From positions 558,001-622,000 of the forward strand of contig QNQO01000511.1 of the NCBI GenBank assembly GCA_003290165.1: a stretch of DNA of 64,000 bases. The letters are read 5' to 3'. Source of the stretch: Berberis thunbergii. Taxonomy: Eukaryota > Streptophyta > Magnoliopsida > Ranunculales > Berberidaceae. Both the position numbers and the translations under genes were made by a program. The notes beneath the pieces were generated by a model. The model was not told where the DNA came from, made no database searches, and saw only the letters and a list, made by a program, of their open reading frames with translations. Position 1 is the first letter of the stretch. Each line of letters begins with the position of its first letter. Below are positions 1 through 11,092 of this stretch, piece by piece.

Positions 1-1600
1 TTCCTCATGTTCTTGGAGAAAAACTATGTAATCATCCGGAATAGCATTTCTCTTTTCTCTCGTGAATCTCCTTAATGGCATTTGTCCTTGAGGTTGTTGA
101 GTTTGTTCCTCTAGAACATTTACTTCAATTTGAATAGGGAGTTGTTCAACATTGTCTTGTTGAGGTTCCAGATCTGCTTCTTGATCAATGACAGGTACAA
201 AAATATGTACATTGTCAAAAACAGTAGTAGGAGTCGAAACCAATTCCTCCTCAAAGACAATGTCTCTTACCTTATTTCTCCCCCCAAACTCAACATCCTC
301 AAAAAATGTCGCAGTTCCCGTTTAAAAAATAGATGTAATTGTGGGATTATAAAATTTGTAGCCCCTAGATCGCTCTAAATAACCAAGAAAGTAGTTGCTT
401 ACTGTCTTGGAGTTCAATTTGTTTTCATTTGGCCTATAAGGCCTAGCCTCAGATGGACATCCCTAAATGTGAAAGTGTTTTAAACTAGGCTTTCGGCCTG
501 TCCAAAGTTCATAAGGAGTCTTGGCAACTGCTTTAGTTGGTACTCTATTTAGGATATAAGCTGTTGTCTTTATTGCTTCTCCCCATAGTGATTCTGGTAA
601 GGTAGAATGACTTATCATACTCCTTACATATCCTTAAGAGTTTTGTTTCGTCTTTCAGCGACACCATTCATGCCAGGTGAACCTGGCATGGTGTACTGTG
701 GGACGATTTCACATTTCTCTAGGAATTTAACAAATGGCCCTGGACGTTGTTTTCCTGAACCGTCATATCTGCCGTAGTACTCTCCACCACGATCAGATCT
801 AACGCACTTAATTTTCTTACTGAGTTGGTTTTCAACTTCAGTTTTGAAAGACTTGAATACATCCAGTGACTCTAATTTCTCATGAATGAGATAAAGGTAC
901 CCATAACGTGAGTAATCGTCTATGAATGATATAAAGTATCTTTGACCATTCCAAGAAGTCGTAGGGAATGGTCCACAAATATCTGTATGTATCAATTCTA
1001 AGACGTCTGAAGATCTATTAGCACCTAATCTCTTTTGTTTGGTCTGTTTTCCCTTGATGCACTCAACACAGACATCTAAGTATGAAAAGTCAAGTGAATC
1101 CAAAATGCCTTCTGACACAAGTCGTTCAATTCTAGATTTGGATATATGACCCAAACAATTGTGCCACAATTTCGCTGAATTTTCTTTGTTTAGCTTGCGT
1201 TTAGTACCTCGTGAATCCACATGCAAGGTTTCATTATATGATGCAATAGTATCAAGCAAATATAGGTTATCAAACATACTTAATGAACCAGTACCAACAA
1301 TATTTGAATTCAATAAAAGACTAAACTGATTGTTTCTAAATGAACAATTATAACCAGATTTGTCCAATAAAGAAACAAAAACCAAATTCCGTCTAAGGGA
1401 CGGTACAACAAAAATATCTTTCAAATCCAAATCAAAACCAGTTCTCAGCAATAACCTAAAGTGCACTATTGCCTCAACATCCACCGACTTCCATCGCCCA
1501 CAAAGATATATCTTTCAATATCATTTGGCTTTCGGTAGCTCAGACAACCTTGCATAGAAACACTTATGTGAGTGGTAGCACCAGAATCTAACCCCAAGTG
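1..1600 (-). pseudogene. copia pol: protease end, integrase, RT linker
   Basis: From about 1484 downward the minus strand encodes the protease C-terminus (NLVFVSLLDKSGYNC), the GAG-pre-integrase segment with LWHNCLGHIS and CVECIKGKQTK (H/C zinc site), and the integrase core with HTDICGPF, FIDDYSRYGYLYL and NGVAERRNKTL. These hold the catalytic D, D, E pattern of the family. A stop ends the long frame at about 624. The linker to reverse transcriptase continues to position 1 with recognisable text ([19 protein letters not shown]) and further breaks. A tail of open but poorly conserved codons leads off the edge. Only part of pol is visible. Confidence 0.92.
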
Positions 1601-1689
1601 TTTCTAGATACTGAAGCTAAATTAACCTCAGAGCAGACCAAAGTAAAGAATGTACATTTCTTGGCACGCCAAGCATGATACTTATTACA

Positions 1690-2445
1690 TTCTTTCTTTT
1701 CATGTTCTAGCATTCCACAAAAAAAACATCCTTGATTTTCCTTAGGTTTCTTTTGCTCTGGACCCTTACCAGCTTTATTTTTTTTTTATTTTCTTGCACG
1801 TATCCTTAGAGGTACTTGCCAGATGAGTACTTGCAAATATATTTTGCTTCAACCTTTCCTCTTCTTGCACACAATACGAAATGAGCTCGTTAAGAGTCCA
1901 TTTCTTCTTTTGACAGTTATAACTGACCTTAAACTGACTGAAATGTGCAGGAAGAGATATTAATACTAAATGCACGAGCAAGTCATCAGACAACTCGAGC
2001 TTTAGTGCCTTAAGTTTTGAAGCAATGTGAGACATTTCCATGATGTACTCCCTTATGTTTCTCTTGCCTTTGTACTTCATTGAAATCAATCTAGCTAAAA
2101 GTGTGTTTGTTTCAACCTTATCTTTTTTTCAAAACGTTTTTCAATTTCAGCAAGGAAATCACTGGCCTTAGTTACCCCTTCAGATATTGTGCCTCTAAAG
2201 GCTTCTGGAATGTCGCGCTTAATGATCATTAGACTCATGCGATTAGAGTGTTCCCACTTCTCAAAGTTCCTCCTCTCTTCAGAAAAACTTTCAGCCATAA
2301 GAGTAGCGGGTTGCTCTATCCTTAGTGCAAGGTCTAGATCCATACAACCAATAATGATTAAGACGTTCTCTTTCCAATCCTTGAAGTTTGTCCCATTAAG
2401 CATGAAAATACTGTTTGCATGAGCAGATATTGAAGTAGCAGACAT
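1690..2445 (-). pseudogene. copia gag, frameshifted
   Basis: Capsid-like protein of a Ty1/copia element, which would package the element's RNA. I take the start at the methionine of MSATSISAHANSIF, followed by LNGTNFKDWKENV, a typical copia gag opening. The frame breaks near 2123-2129, a run of seven T (A on the coding strand), and resumes with KYKGKRNIREYI. A zinc knuckle CFFCGMLEHEKKEC (C-x2-C-x4-H-x4-C) is readable near 1690-1735 after another shift in an A run. The breaks lie in homopolymers, so decay and sequencing error are both possible. Confidence 0.85.
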
Positions 2446-2945
2446 AATAGCTTTACAGAGAATAAACCTAATGAGCATGCATATTCACATCATAATCTTA
2501 ATAGACAATCTTTAAATTCAAATAATTATGAAATACATCTCAAGATACCTAACACAACATTAATATCAAGTCTTTGGACAGTAATATTAACTTGTAAGTG
2601 GTACTCTTGGTGTGGTGATCAAATATTGACAATAAATCTTGTCAAACAATAAGTCTATCTTTGGATCAGCTTATTATTCACATGGAAACCTTATAATTGT
2701 CACATATTTATCACTACAGGTGTATGCAATTCGGCCAAATATTATCCTTCCTTTGGGCCGGGTAATATCCGCATGAACTCACAAACACAAACATTTTAAC
2801 ATTCTCAATAAATTAATTTACATAAGAGAGGTCACTTTGGTGACATCTTATTTCAATTAGTTCAATCAAATGTTAGACAAACTAAATAAGTCATTAGATG
2901 CATCCCAAAAAATTTAAATTTAAAATTTCAAATAAATTGTCTTAA

Positions 2946-2984
<39 letters not shown>

Positions 2985-3424
2985 AATAACATACCTTATT
3001 AATGTACGTGATTTACTTGATTTAAGGTCCATTATTTAATTTTCTGAATTTTATTTATTTATTTATTTATTATTATTATTATTATTTTAATTTAACATGG
3101 TGGCTCTGACAGATTCTGCTAGGTGCAAATAGTCAAAACAGATGGACTGGTTTTCTGAACTGGACTAGGGTGACCCATCTGACCCAATAGGGTCTTACCC
3201 TGTCCCAACAGTCCAAATATGTTTTAATTAAGTTGTGGCCCAATGAAAATTTCAAACAAAAAACTGAAGGCCCAATGCAATGCAGGCCTTAACTTAAAAC
3301 TTATTATACACGTGGGCTTAATTCTGGTCCAACAAACTAAACCCTAAAAATTTAACCAAACACAAGGGTCTAAAAAAGGGCCGAATGAAGGTCCAATAAT
3401 CCAAAAAAAAGGGTTTAGCTTCTT

Positions 3425-3700
3425 AACTTAATCAAGATCAGATCTGGATTGAATTATCAGGATTTGAGCGATCTGATCTGAACGAAGCAGATCGCGATGC
3501 AGATCTGAATGAACCAGATCTAGATCTGAACGAACCAGATCATGCATATGCAGATCTGAACCAAGTAGATCACGATGCAGATCTGAATGAACCAGAACGA
3601 TTTGAAAAATCTGATCGATCAAGATCTGAACGATGCAGATCTGAATGAATCAAATCATGCAGATCTGACGAAGCAGATCTGAACCAAACAGATCACGATT
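3425..3700. repeat. GATC-rich tandem repeat in copia leader
   Basis: Irregular tandem units of about 20 bp, each built around AGATCTGAAC, alternate with GAAGCAGATC or GAACCAGATC. Spacing varies, so this is a degenerate minisatellite in the untranslated leader. It encodes no convincing protein. Confidence 0.85.
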
Positions 3701-3783
3701 TTTTTTTTTTTTTAACTTGATTTTTTTTATGCCAAAAGTTCATCCTAAATATCATAATCTTTCAAAGAATCAATTATGGGGTA

Positions 3784-3796
3784 GGATTTGATACCA
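3784..3796 (-). other. tRNA-iMet primer binding site of copia element
   Basis: The minus strand reads TGGTATCAAATCC two bases after the LTR. Plant copia elements typically have TGGTATCAGAGCC here, complementary to the 3' end of initiator tRNA-Met. The match is clear with a few changes. Confidence 0.85.
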
Positions 3797-3798
3797 CT

Positions 3799-4238
3799 TG
3801 TTAAATCTTTATTCTACATATACAAATATATGTTCCATATTGATTCAATGAGAAGAAAACAATCAATAATAAAGTGGAAGCGTACCTTGATCCATTGCAC
3901 TTTAAGGAAGGGATGAGTCTTGGCCTTCCAGTTGATAGCGTATGTTTTCTGTATATCTCTCTGTAGAAGGAATTTCGGAAGAAACAAAACATGCGCTCAA
4001 CTGGGGACCATAACTCTGTATTTATAACTGATTGGTTTATCAGTTATTCTTATCAATTTCTAATTTGGTCCCTCATCAAATTAGAAATTGCTTAAGTGTA
4101 TCTACACATTAATCCCATGATATTTTAATACCCTAGCCCAATTAACCATATTAGATCACAATTCATTGGGCTATACTTTAAGAGAGCAATACACATTAAA
4201 TACATATGTTTGCCCACACATGTTGGATTTTTCCAACA
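3799..4238 (-). repeat. 5' LTR of the copia element
   Basis: The 440 bp segment starts on the minus strand with TGTTGGAAAAATCCAACA, a perfect short inverted repeat, and ends with AACA, giving the usual TG...CA borders. It is followed after two bases by a tRNA-Met type primer site, which fixes the inner border. The outer flank begins GGGAT. The matching target-site duplication would lie outside the window. Confidence 0.88.
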
Positions 4239-5460
4239 GGGATGCCTCCTGGTGTTGGAGGAGGATCCTGGAATGTAGAGATAACCGCGAATAGTTTTAC
4301 ACTCCATAGGTAATGGAGAAAAGACAATATTCTGGAAGGAGCCATGGCACCCATTAGGAATTCTTCTTGACAGATTTCCTACAGAATTACTATATGACTC
4401 AACCTTGCATAAGGATGCAAAGGTCTCAGCTATAATAAGGAATAACAAGTGGCGTGTGGCTCCAAGTGTAGAAGGTAACATTGCTGAAATAGGAAGCTAC
4501 TTAGAGGATGTTGAACTAGACGTTAGCAACCAGGATGAAGTGATGTGGACTGTCAGCAATGATGGTCAATTCCAACTCAAGTTCACCTATGAAGCTATAA
4601 GGAGGCGTAACAGGAAAGCGGACTGGTCACCAGTAGTATGGTTCAAGGGAAACATTCCCAGGTTTATCACCTGGCTACTAGTGCATAAAGCACTGAAAAC
4701 ATTAAGAAAATTAAAGAAATGGGGAGTTGTCCAATAGGATACATCTCCTATGTGCAATCGAGACAGTGAAACAGACAGGCACCTCTTCTTTGAATGCAGT
4801 TACTCGCAGTATGTATGGAAGGAAATGTTGCATTATCTTAGTTATTCCCGACAATTTTCAGGCTGGGAGGAAGAAGTTCAATGGTGCAGCCAACATTTCA
4901 AAGGAAGTAGTCTCAGCTCTCAGATTAAAAAGGTCATGCTCAATGCTACGGTGTACTACATTTGGGCTGAAAGGAACAAAAGAATTCATGAGCAACAATA
5001 CTGCATAGGTACTGAGCTAGTGAAACGCATATACAATGATGTTTGTCTCAAATTCAGTGTGGATGAACTTATTGTGGAAGATAGTCCATATAATAGACAG
5101 TTTTTTAGTAGTTGGAACCTTGATGCAACTTATAGAATTCGGGCCCCAGTCACCTGCAGATGGATGAAACCTCCTTATGGTTGGCACAAAACGAACACTG
5201 ATGGTTCACTAAGAGGAGGATAGGGGTGGCTACGGGGCAGTGCTTAGAGATGCAGAGGGTGAAGTGATAGTTGCTTGCTCCGGGTCAGATAAGGGCCATA
5301 TAGTTGTAAAACATGAACTACAAGGCGTAGAGGCAGGCTTAAAATTAGCTAGTTTGCACCATATTCAAAAGCTGGAAATATGCACAGACTCTACTTGCGT
5401 TCTCCAGTATCTAACTAAGTTTAGGACTACAGCATGGGACATAATTTCCCTTTTTCCGCA
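4239..5460 (+). pseudogene. LINE ORF2 3' end: zinc-binding RT domain and RNase H
   Basis: This is the tail of a plant L1-type LINE polyprotein, cut on its left by the copia insertion. It begins with text like NGEKTIFWKEPWHP, followed by the RT zinc-binding domain (FTYEAIRRRN, NIPRFITWLLVHKALKTL, then CNRDSETDRHLFFEC, the Cys/His knuckle near 4750-4800). An RNase H domain follows (WHKTNTDGSL near 5185 with the first catalytic Asp, a stop at 5221-5223, then GAVLRDAEG, HELQGVEAGLKLA and ICTDSTCVLQYL). Similarity stops near 5440 before the end of RNase H. At least two stops or frameshifts break it. Confidence 0.88.
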
Positions 5461-5919
5461 GAATTTCCTTTAATATTTGAATTTTCCATAATTTCCGCAA
5501 AGTATCCATTAAATGGCTCTTCAAGGCGTTTGAATCTCATTTTTACAAGAAGATTTTCCACGAAACTCTACGATTTTGCGGTTTCTTGTGTCAATCCTTC
5601 CATTTTTGGGGGTTTACCGCTTTGAAGCGCTTTGCTCTTCAAAGTTTCACGGATTTGCAGATTCGAATCTTCGTCTTCAACTCTGTCTTTTAAGTTCATA
5701 CTTCAATTAGCTAAACACTTTAGATTTCTCAAGTTATCTTGAATATATCCCTTCTCTTGGGCTTCTTCAACATGTTATCTTTCAGTTTTTTTAAAAGTAA
5801 AAATCTGAAGCCCCAAACTTTTGGAGCTTCAGGGCTTCTCTAAGGACTGACCCTGGTTATTGCGAGTATAGAATTTGCATTCAAATACGAAACCTACAAA
5901 TTTTTAAGTTTACAAAACA
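5461..5919. other. unassigned AT-rich spacer
   Basis: After the LINE fragment the sequence is AT-rich, with direct repeats of TTTCCGCA-type words near 5450-5500. I see no gene, RNA or element border. It may be the LINE 3' flank or old mobile DNA. Confidence 0.4.
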
Positions 5920-6390
5920 AGTAATGAAAAATGGTTTGACTCAAAATAAGGACTATAACATTGGTAAACTGTTGATTAAAAAAATGGTTTGGTTGAAAAA
6001 TAAGGATAATAACATCAAAAATCTTTGATTATCAATTCAAATCTTTTTTTAGTGATGTAGATTCAAACCGGATTACAACATATTTTATTAAGACATTATT
6101 TCATCTATTTGCTCAACTTCCACTATATTCATTGTTTTCCATTTTTTTTTCACTTTAAATTGCAAATAGCCATTATCTGTTTGACACAAAAGTATTTTGT
6201 AGATAAATTTACTAATTTGATTGATGATGACAAATTTCAGCTTGATTTAACTCAACCATAATAATTTCTGCTTGTGTGGACTTGAAATTTTGGTTTCCTC
6301 CCATATTTCATTAATATAGCAAAGGCATGTTGTTTGTCTTCGTAAAATTCGATTTCATATAAAAGGAACAATATAGTTGAATAATTCATT

Positions 6391-6862
6391 TTATAATAAC
6401 AAATCATTCTAAAAGAATGAAATAATTGTAAAGTAATGAATCAAGTGCTTAAAACGTGAGAAAATGGAAAGTGCGCTATTCGAATGAACCTCATAATTTT
6501 TGTTTAACTGGTTTTGTAATTTATTTTGAGCATATGAATCAAATCAATCTATGATCACAGGCATAAATCACATGTATATTTGCCTCCAACTTTTTGGATG
6601 CATACCTTCTACAATTTATTATAACAAATCATTCTAAAAGAATGAAATAATTTTAAAGTCATGATCAAGTGCAAAAAAAAAAAAAAAAAAAAAATGCATA
6701 AAACGCGAGAAAATGGAAAGTGTGCTATTCGAATAAACCTCATAATTTTTGTTTAATCAGTTTTATGATTTATTATGAATAAAATCAATCTATGACCACC
6801 GGCATAAATCATTTGGATATTTTCCTCCAACTTTATGGAAGAATACCTTCTACAATATTATT
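6391..6862 (+). repeat. Two-copy direct repeat, about 230-245 bp units
   Basis: Unit 1 (about 6391-6617) and unit 2 (about 6618-6862) both start TTATAACAAATCATTCTAAA-like and end with CATACCTTCTACAAT-like text. Unit 2 has gained an A run of 22 near 6673. Copy B of the block has one unit only (about 20700-20925), so the duplication arose in copy A after the block was duplicated. Confidence 0.85.
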
Positions 6863-6890
6863 GTTTGACCACCCCCTACAATTATAAGAT

Positions 6891-7074
6891 GAGTAATTCT
6901 AGCTGGCCTGGGAAACCAGCGAGGTTGGTGCCTGGGAGGGGGTGAATTTACACTTTTGCCCCCTCCTTTTTAAACACTTTTTCAAAAGGTTGTTAAAGAG
7001 GGAGGGGCAATAGTGTAACTTCGCCCCCCAGGCAGTCAACCCAGGCTGGAAACCCAGGCCATTTAGAATTTCTG
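6891..7074. mobile_element. MITE, 184 bp, 9-bp target duplication
   Basis: Its ends are inverted repeats: the left reads AATTCTAGCTGGCCTGGG and the reverse complement of the right reads AATTCTAAATGGCCTGGG, continuing imperfectly inward. TTATAAGAT flanks both sides (6882-6890 and 7075-7083). Copy B of the surrounding block has this site uninterrupted apart from small changes. A 9-bp duplication suggests a Mutator-like origin, which is inference. Confidence 0.85.
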
Positions 7075-7154
7075 TTATAAGATATATAAAAATGGTTTCT
7101 TTAAAGGCAACAAAAACTATGTGAAATCTCCATCACAAAAGTTGGACTTTTAAT

Positions 7155-8403
7155 TAGGGCTGGGCAAGTACGGGTAAGCCTAAAAGCTAAAAATTGAAAA
7201 TTGGACCAAAAAATTCGGGCCTGTGTTTATGAGACCCGAAATCGGACCGAGTTGACTGGGTAACTGAGGTCCCGGTTAACCGAATTACGGGTCGATTTCG
7301 GTCCTAAGAGCAACATTCAGGCAATAATTGAAACTCAAATCCTTCTACAGTAACCCACATACATACAATAAAAAAAATACTTCTACAGGAAAAAAATACT
7401 TCTTTCATCATACAGTACAAAAATTATATCAAAAAATTACAAAATAAAAACCATACAACAAATTAAAAAAAAATTGGTCTAAAAAATCTCAGATCTCACT
7501 CTCTGATCTGAGATCTGGAAGAAGAAGGCAGAGATCTCTGATCTGATCAAAGATCTAAGAAGATCTCATTCGATCTGAGAAGATCTGAGAGGCACCTGAG
7601 ATCTGGAAGAAGAAAGCGGAGATCTCTGATCAAGATCTGATCTGATTGAAGATCTTAGATCAGATCTGATCAAAGATCTCGTTCGATCTGAGAGGCACCT
7701 GAGATCTGGAAGAAGAAAGTAGAAATCTGGAAGAAGAAAGCGGAGATCTCTAATCAAGATCTGAGATCAGATCTAATCAAAGATCTGAGAGGCACTTGAT
7801 TAGTTCGATCTGAGGTCTTCTTCTTCTTCTGTCTCTGGTCTGCTTCTTCTCTACTAAGACTGAAAGACTTGGATTAGAGTGAAGTGACAAAGAGATTGAA
7901 GAAAGTTGAAGCCATGGCGAGTGCAGCAGCAGCAGGAGCACAGGCGACTTCTGGATTAGCTGGACGGCCGAACACCATTTCCCTCTCTCTCGTATTTCTC
8001 TTTCACTTCTAGGTTTTCCATTTCCCTCTCTCTCGTTCCTAAACTCTGGATCAGCTGGACCGGCTTCTAGGTTTTTACTTCTAGATTAGAGTGAAGTGCA
8101 AAGAGATTCAAGAAATTGTTTGTGGGGTTTCCTTGCCAATTAGAATTTCTGTCGATGAAATTGATAAGAAGACTGTTGAATGGAAGTGAAGAAAACAGGG
8201 GAGAGGGCCTTTTGAGGTATTTTATTCATACCGGGCCGGGCCGGTTACTCGACTGGCTTCAGAATTGGAAATCGAGGCCCAGACCAGAAACTTCAGGTCA
8301 GGCCGGGCTTTTACAACCGAAATTTTTTTAATTAATTAAAACCGATCCGATCTGTCCTGTTGTCGGTTCGGTCCGGGTTTTCGGTCCTAAATACCCACCC
8401 CTA
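7155..8403. mobile_element. Non-autonomous hAT element, 1249 bp
   Basis: The ends are TAGGGCTGGGCA and TACCCACCCCTA, imperfect inverted repeats. An exact 8-bp target duplication CTTTTAAT flanks them (7147-7154 and 8404-8411). Subterminal regions are rich in CGGTCC/GGACCG-type words, as in other hAT elements here. The interior has an AGATCT-rich repeat (about 7490-7790) and a diverged internal duplication (TTAGAGTGAAGTG near 7873 and 8087). No transposase frame is present. A short alanine-rich frame starting MASAAAAGA near 7914 is unassigned. Confidence 0.9.
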
Positions 8404-8530
8404 CTTTTAATGCAGAACAAGGCACTATTGTGAATATGATCCTCTGAAATTTTTGGAATTTTTTTTCTCTGAAATTCACATAATGGAGCTTGGAATCAGC
8501 TTTTTTTCATCGGGAATTTTCTGTACATGC

Positions 8531-8537
8531 TATAAAA
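8531..8537 (+). promoter_or_regulatory. TATA box of jacalin copy A
   Basis: TATAAAA lies 93 bp before the ATG, and the context GTACATGCTATAAAATCAGAA matches the same element in copy B. The promoter is preserved although the gene behind it is broken. Confidence 0.7.
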
Positions 8538-8623
8538 TCAGAACCCCTGCCATTGCCCTGGATCATAACAATCTCTTCAGTTCCCATTGCCAACTTACTT
8601 GCTAGGAAATTAAATCCTCAATA

Positions 8624-9276
8624 ATGGTGATTTTCTCTCTATTTTCAATTGATTTGAATTGCTCATCTTCAATGACGCGTTTATATGTCTCATTTTCAAA
8701 CTGTATTGTATGCAAGGAGTTCGACTAGGTGTTATAATAACAATAATTTTACGGTTTTTTATGGTATTGTTGTTTAGTCTATATACGAATTTGAATGGTT
8801 GAGCTACTAATTATCATTACGCGTGATGTAACAAAGCACTACGGAGGGTATTGAGAAGAGGCCGGTTTGTGTTAGGCCTTGGGGAGTCCCAGGTGGAAAA
8901 TGATGGGCTGATGGCATGTACAGCACCATAAGGCAATTGGTGATCTCTCACGGAGTTGGAGTTGACTCTATTCAGATCGAGTATGATCAGAAAGGTACCA
9001 CCGTATGGTCAGAAAAGCGTGGTGGTGGTGGTGGTGGTGGTGGTTGAGGCTACAAAACTGACACTGTGAGTTCATTCATATTTGGTTATTATGGATCAAT
9101 TGATCAGATGATCAATTAAAAGTAATATGATCACTAACATTTTAGACACGTAGAGGGAAAGTATAGACCTTTTGAAGAGTAACTTGTACTTGGATGGGGT
9201 TCGAGTTCACATGCAACATTGGTTCGATAATCAAGGACGATCATCAAAGTCGATCTTTGCTAAAATGTTCAGTTGA
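8624..9276 (+). pseudogene. Jacalin-related lectin pseudogene (copy A)
   Basis: Derived from a mannose-binding jacalin-type lectin. The start context equals copy B, but the first intron's acceptor CAG has become CAA at 8832-8834. The next exon reads EKRPVCVRPWG, then a stop (TGA within GGAAAATGATGG), then ADGMYSTIRQLVI, IQIEYDQKGTTVWSEK and a (GGT)n-expanded glycine run ending in another stop. The C-terminal part jumps from GKYRPFE straight to NLYLDGVRVHMQHW. Compared with copy B this is a deletion of about 65 bp. Only one domain is left and the normal interdomain segment is missing. It cannot encode a full jacalin fold. Confidence 0.88.
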
Positions 9277-9300
9277 TTACTTAAACTTATGAAGCTAATA

Positions 9301-10885
9301 TGTCGTTATGCCCTTCAAAATGGGGTGTTTAGAAATGTCTGTGTCATCAAATTGTAGTAAAGTTCTTTTGGTGATAGATGGATCTACTATTGCTAAAGTC
9401 AAGGATAATGTATTAGGAGTGTTGATCATGTTGCGTATGTTTTATAATTGATTCAGCATTTGTTGAGCAATTTGTTTACGAGTTAATTTGTGTTTGAGTT
9501 TTATAATTTTTACTATTTTGAGTTTGAGTCCAAAATTTGTCTAGTTTTGAGTTTGGGTCTTAAGACCATTTTGACCTGTCGAAGAAACAATATCTATAAT
9601 GATCACTTTATCCTAAATATTGTTTGCTATTACAAAAAAAAAAACCTCTGTTAATGCATATAATTAATGAAGCAATCATGTGGACGAAGGATTAGCATCC
9701 AGAGATGCGAACATGTGTAACACAACCATTCCTACTACCAAATTTATCTTCTTCTTTTTTAAAAATTTCATAATTATTTTATTCAAGTAAGAATCAATAA
9801 TGGTCAACATGATCTAGAGACCCAGAGTCAAAGTTGGACAAAACTTGGGACCCAAAATCAAACTAGTACAAACAATGCAAACGAAAACTAACCTTTTGTT
9901 TTTCCACGATCAACACTTATCATTGAATGTACGGAAAATGACTTTTAGGGTCTACTTTTTCACAAAATAGACGGTTTAGATATCATAGTTGATGTAATGG
10001 CTACTTTGTACATACTTTTATGACCAACAACGATTATTTCATTAACCCAGATTAACTCATAAAGTTATATGACATTTATTCTTCCTAAAAAATAGAAAGC
10101 CTAATTTTATACTTTTATGACCTACAATGACTCTTTTATTAATGATTTTTTTAATATTTGTTAGATACACTTTGATGCGTCAAAAAATCGTCCTCCTATG
10201 AGTTTGACCTGCAAAACCACTGTTAGACAACCAAAGACCACATTTTTGGTGGCCAAAGGCATTCCGATACTTAATTCAGTAACCCTGTTAAAAGAAGCAA
10301 GTCATTTTGGACAAAACTCAATTAAAGTTGTATACCTTTGTTGAAAGTTCTATTTACTTTTTATAATGGTCGTAGTTAACTCTATACATGACTTTAGCAT
10401 GTGAGGTGCAACGGAAGGAGATGTTTCTGTAATAGTTTCCTCCTTAATGGAGATGCGTTTGTGGCGGCGTAGGTCCCTTCAAGACTATTTCTTGGTGCAA
10501 CGTTCTTTCTCTTAATGAAAGAACGTGTGACGGGCTTGGATTTGAGTTTTGATTCATCTGGGCCTAGACTCGAGTCCCACCTATACTTCCTTAGAGGTGG
10601 GTCTATCCCGAGCTTCTTTAAATGTCCTCAATCCTTTTTGGGCTTTATGAGCTGACCCAATGGATCGAGCATTGTAATCTCGTGATGGAGTTTTATGCCA
10701 CGTGTACGATCGTGATTGTAACACCCCTACTTTTCCAATGATAATAAATATTTATGTTCATAAAATTCAATTGAAATTTGTATTTTTAAAATCTTCTTTA
10801 TTTTGACAAGTTGTATTTTTCGAAATTCACTTAACTTTCTTACCTTCTAAATCTCGGGACGAGATTCCATTTAACGTGTGTATAA
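9301..10885. other. Intergenic spacer with TE scraps
   Basis: No gene is evident. Two minor items stand out. A stem GTTCTTTC/GAAAGAAC with a 7-base loop lies near 10502-10524. A second TGTAACACCCCTAC start at about 10714 is followed by TCTCGGGACGAGATT at 10852-10866, a string that resembles the end of a Ty3/gypsy internal region just before a 3' LTR. Confidence 0.4.
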
Positions 10886-11057
10886 TGTAACACCCCTAAA
10901 TTTCATAAAACTAATTTATTTTATTTTGAATTAAATAAAATAGAGTTACATTTAATTGAATTTAAATTTCAAAATTTTAGGGTTTTATTTTGTGAAGTTA
11001 GAGGGTGGGTGCCTTTGAAAGTTCGGTGGGGACGAATAGCCACCCACAATATAAAAA

Positions 11058-11092
<35 letters not shown>

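Larger units (their letters stand above)
1..4238 (-). mobile_element. Ty1/copia LTR retrotransposon, 5' part
   Basis: Read on the minus strand this shows, in order, a 5' LTR, a primer binding site, a long leader, gag, protease remnant, integrase and the linker to reverse transcriptase. The reverse transcriptase and 3' LTR lie beyond the left edge of the window. Element order (integrase before RT) is that of Ty1/copia. The leader between about 2480 and 3783 has no gene. It holds simple TAA/TAAA repeats near 2947-2990 and 3055-3085 and a GATC-rich repeat. The element sits inside an older plus-strand LINE that resumes directly at 4239. Reading frames carry frameshifts and stops, so this copy is probably not autonomous. 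Confidence 0.93.
5920..9300 (+). repeat. Segmental duplication, copy A (jacalin block)
   Basis: This block aligns by eye with 20256-23040. Shared landmarks are TTTGGTTGAAAAATA near 5990/20310, GGAACAATATAGTTGAATAA near 6365/20690, the promoter with TATA box, the start codon context CAATAATGGTGATTTTC and the lectin exons. Copy A differs by an internal tandem repeat, a MITE, a hAT insertion and loss of the second lectin domain. Copy B lacks both insertions and so shows the empty sites. Confidence 0.88.

Noticed and set aside
1775..1800. Selected biological frameshifting in copia gag
   Set aside because: The breaks lie in simple A/T runs without a heptamer plus structure that I can support. Decay or sequence error is simpler.
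3425..3700. Regular repeats resembling a CRISPR array
   Set aside because: Units are degenerate, with no constant repeat and unique spacers, in a plant retrotransposon leader.
7155..8403. Search for a hAT transposase inside the hAT elements
   Set aside because: None of the six hAT-type elements contains a frame with hAT transposase or dimerisation motifs, so all are treated as non-autonomous.
10502..10524. Perfect 8-bp stem with 7-base loop, considered as terminator or small RNA precursor
   Set aside because: Too short for a miRNA and not next to a gene.
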